NCBI RefSeq assembly: GCF_030316135.1
Contig: NZ_CP128185.1
Span: forward strand, 3,658,001-3,722,000
Direction: 5' to 3'
DNA: 64,000 nt
Source of the DNA: Aliiglaciecola sp. LCG003
GTDB lineage: Bacteria > Pseudomonadota > Gammaproteobacteria > Enterobacterales > Alteromonadaceae
The position numbers were made by a program, and so were the translations under genes. Positions 63,431-64,000 of this stretch are shown here, piece after piece. Position 1 is the stretch's first letter, and each line of letters starts with the position of its first letter. The notes beneath the pieces are model-generated. The model made no database searches. It was not told the origin of the DNA and worked only from the letters and a program-made list of their open reading frames with translations.

Positions 63431-64000
63431 TCACTCTATTCCAAACATGATTGCTGTTAATACAAAATCTAAACCAAGCACAGCGAGCGACGAATACACT
63501 ACTGTTTGGGTTGTAGCCGCACTGATACCTTCCGATGTAGGAACTGAATCATATCCTTTAAAAATTGCTATCCAGGTAATAACAAATGCAAATACGATAC
63601 TTTTAATCACACCGTTCATCACATCCGCTTTCCATTCGACTGTGGATTGCATAATCGACCAATAGCTTCCACTGTCAACACCTAGCCACTCTACGCCAAC
63701 AAGATGCCCGCCAATAATACCTACTGCACTGAATATCAGCCCCAACATAGGCATCGACAATATTCCAGCCCACAGACGCGGTGCCACAATACGCCGCAAA
63801 GGGTCAACCGCCATCATTTCCAAGCTACTAAGTTGCTCGGTTGCCTTCATCAGGCCTATTTCTGCGGTTAGTGCTGAACCAGCGCGACCGGCAAACAACA
63901 AAGCGGTCACCACCGGCCCCAATTCCCGCAGAATCGACAATGCCACCATAGGTCCGAGACTACCTTCCGCACCGTAATCAACTAATATGGTATAACCTTG
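63431..64000 (-). CDS. mlaE: MlaE permease (5' part cut by window end)
   Basis: The frame is open to the window edge; the ATG at 63949 is internal, since upstream codons read [13 protein letters not shown], which matches MlaE. Visible are [60 protein letters not shown] and several membrane helices. About 190 of the expected ~260 residues are present. It is the permease of the MlaFEDB ABC transporter; mlaF should lie just outside the window. Confidence 0.95.
   Translation of the reverse strand, partial: QGYTILVDYGAEGSLGPMVALSILRELGPVVTALLFAGRAGSALTAEIGLMKATEQLSSLEMMAVDPLRRIVAPRLWAGILSMPMLGLIFSAVGIIGGHLVGVEWLGVDSGSYWSIMQSTVEWKADVMNGVIKSIVFAFVITWIAIFKGYDSVPTSEGISAATTQTVVYSSLAVLGLDFVLTAIMFGIE

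Overview
The window looks like chromosomal DNA of a marine gammaproteobacterium of the order Alteromonadales, near Paraglaciecola/Glaciecola/Aliiglaciecola. This rests on content, not on a search: an Oar-like TonB receptor, a TtpC-type TonB2 cluster, the thrU-tyrU-glyT-thrT-tufB order, a degQ-degS pair, an mla-ibaG-murA operon, and fairly AT-rich DNA. Most of it is ordinary core genome. I found no phage, plasmid, CRISPR array or defence island.

Layout. 1-7615: a secreted endonuclease/exonuclease/phosphatase (cut by the window edge) and a large TonB receptor on the minus strand, facing udk and nupC and a 2OG-Fe(II) oxygenase on the plus strand. The divergent gap carries an array of TGACY-N4-RGTCA dyads. 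7681-9793: an M28 peptidase and a TPR/transglutaminase-like lipoprotein. 10124-17219: a LysR regulator divergent from a three-gene RND efflux operon, with a clean LysR box between them. 17512-22162: a YeiH-type permease, a periplasmic solute-binding protein, a serine hydrolase and a ThrE-type exporter.

22159-35310 is an acetate/short-chain-acid locus: a DEDD exonuclease, a cNMP/CBS/DUF294 protein, an acetate-type sodium symporter with its DUF4212 partner, the sensor kinase CrbS, an acyltransferase-like membrane protein, the response regulator CrbR, acs and a DcaP-like porin. The two control regions where CrbR would be expected to act share a 16-bp motif that I have not seen described in this form. 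35401-37382 is a deletion scar: the 3' parts of a histidine kinase and of an FtsX-type permease meet head to head. 37590-40118 holds a GGDEF protein, a YehS homologue and a peptide deformylase.

40434-44966 is the tuf/tRNA operon followed by coaX, birA and murB. 45186-52552 holds an S9 peptidase and the TonB2 cluster (DUF3450, TtpC, ExbB, ExbD, TonB, TPR). 52951-54369 is a RAYT-type tyrosine transposase bracketed by short repeats in inverted orientation. The repeats between def and tuf (40247-40376) may share their core. 54475-64000 holds a YebC/YeeN protein, ZapE, ZapG, DegQ, DegS, a small lipoprotein, MurA, IbaG and MlaB-C-D-E (MlaE cut by the window end).

The best leads are the shared motif in the acetate locus, the kinase/permease scar, the RAYT repeat family, and the operator array between the TonB receptor and udk-nupC.
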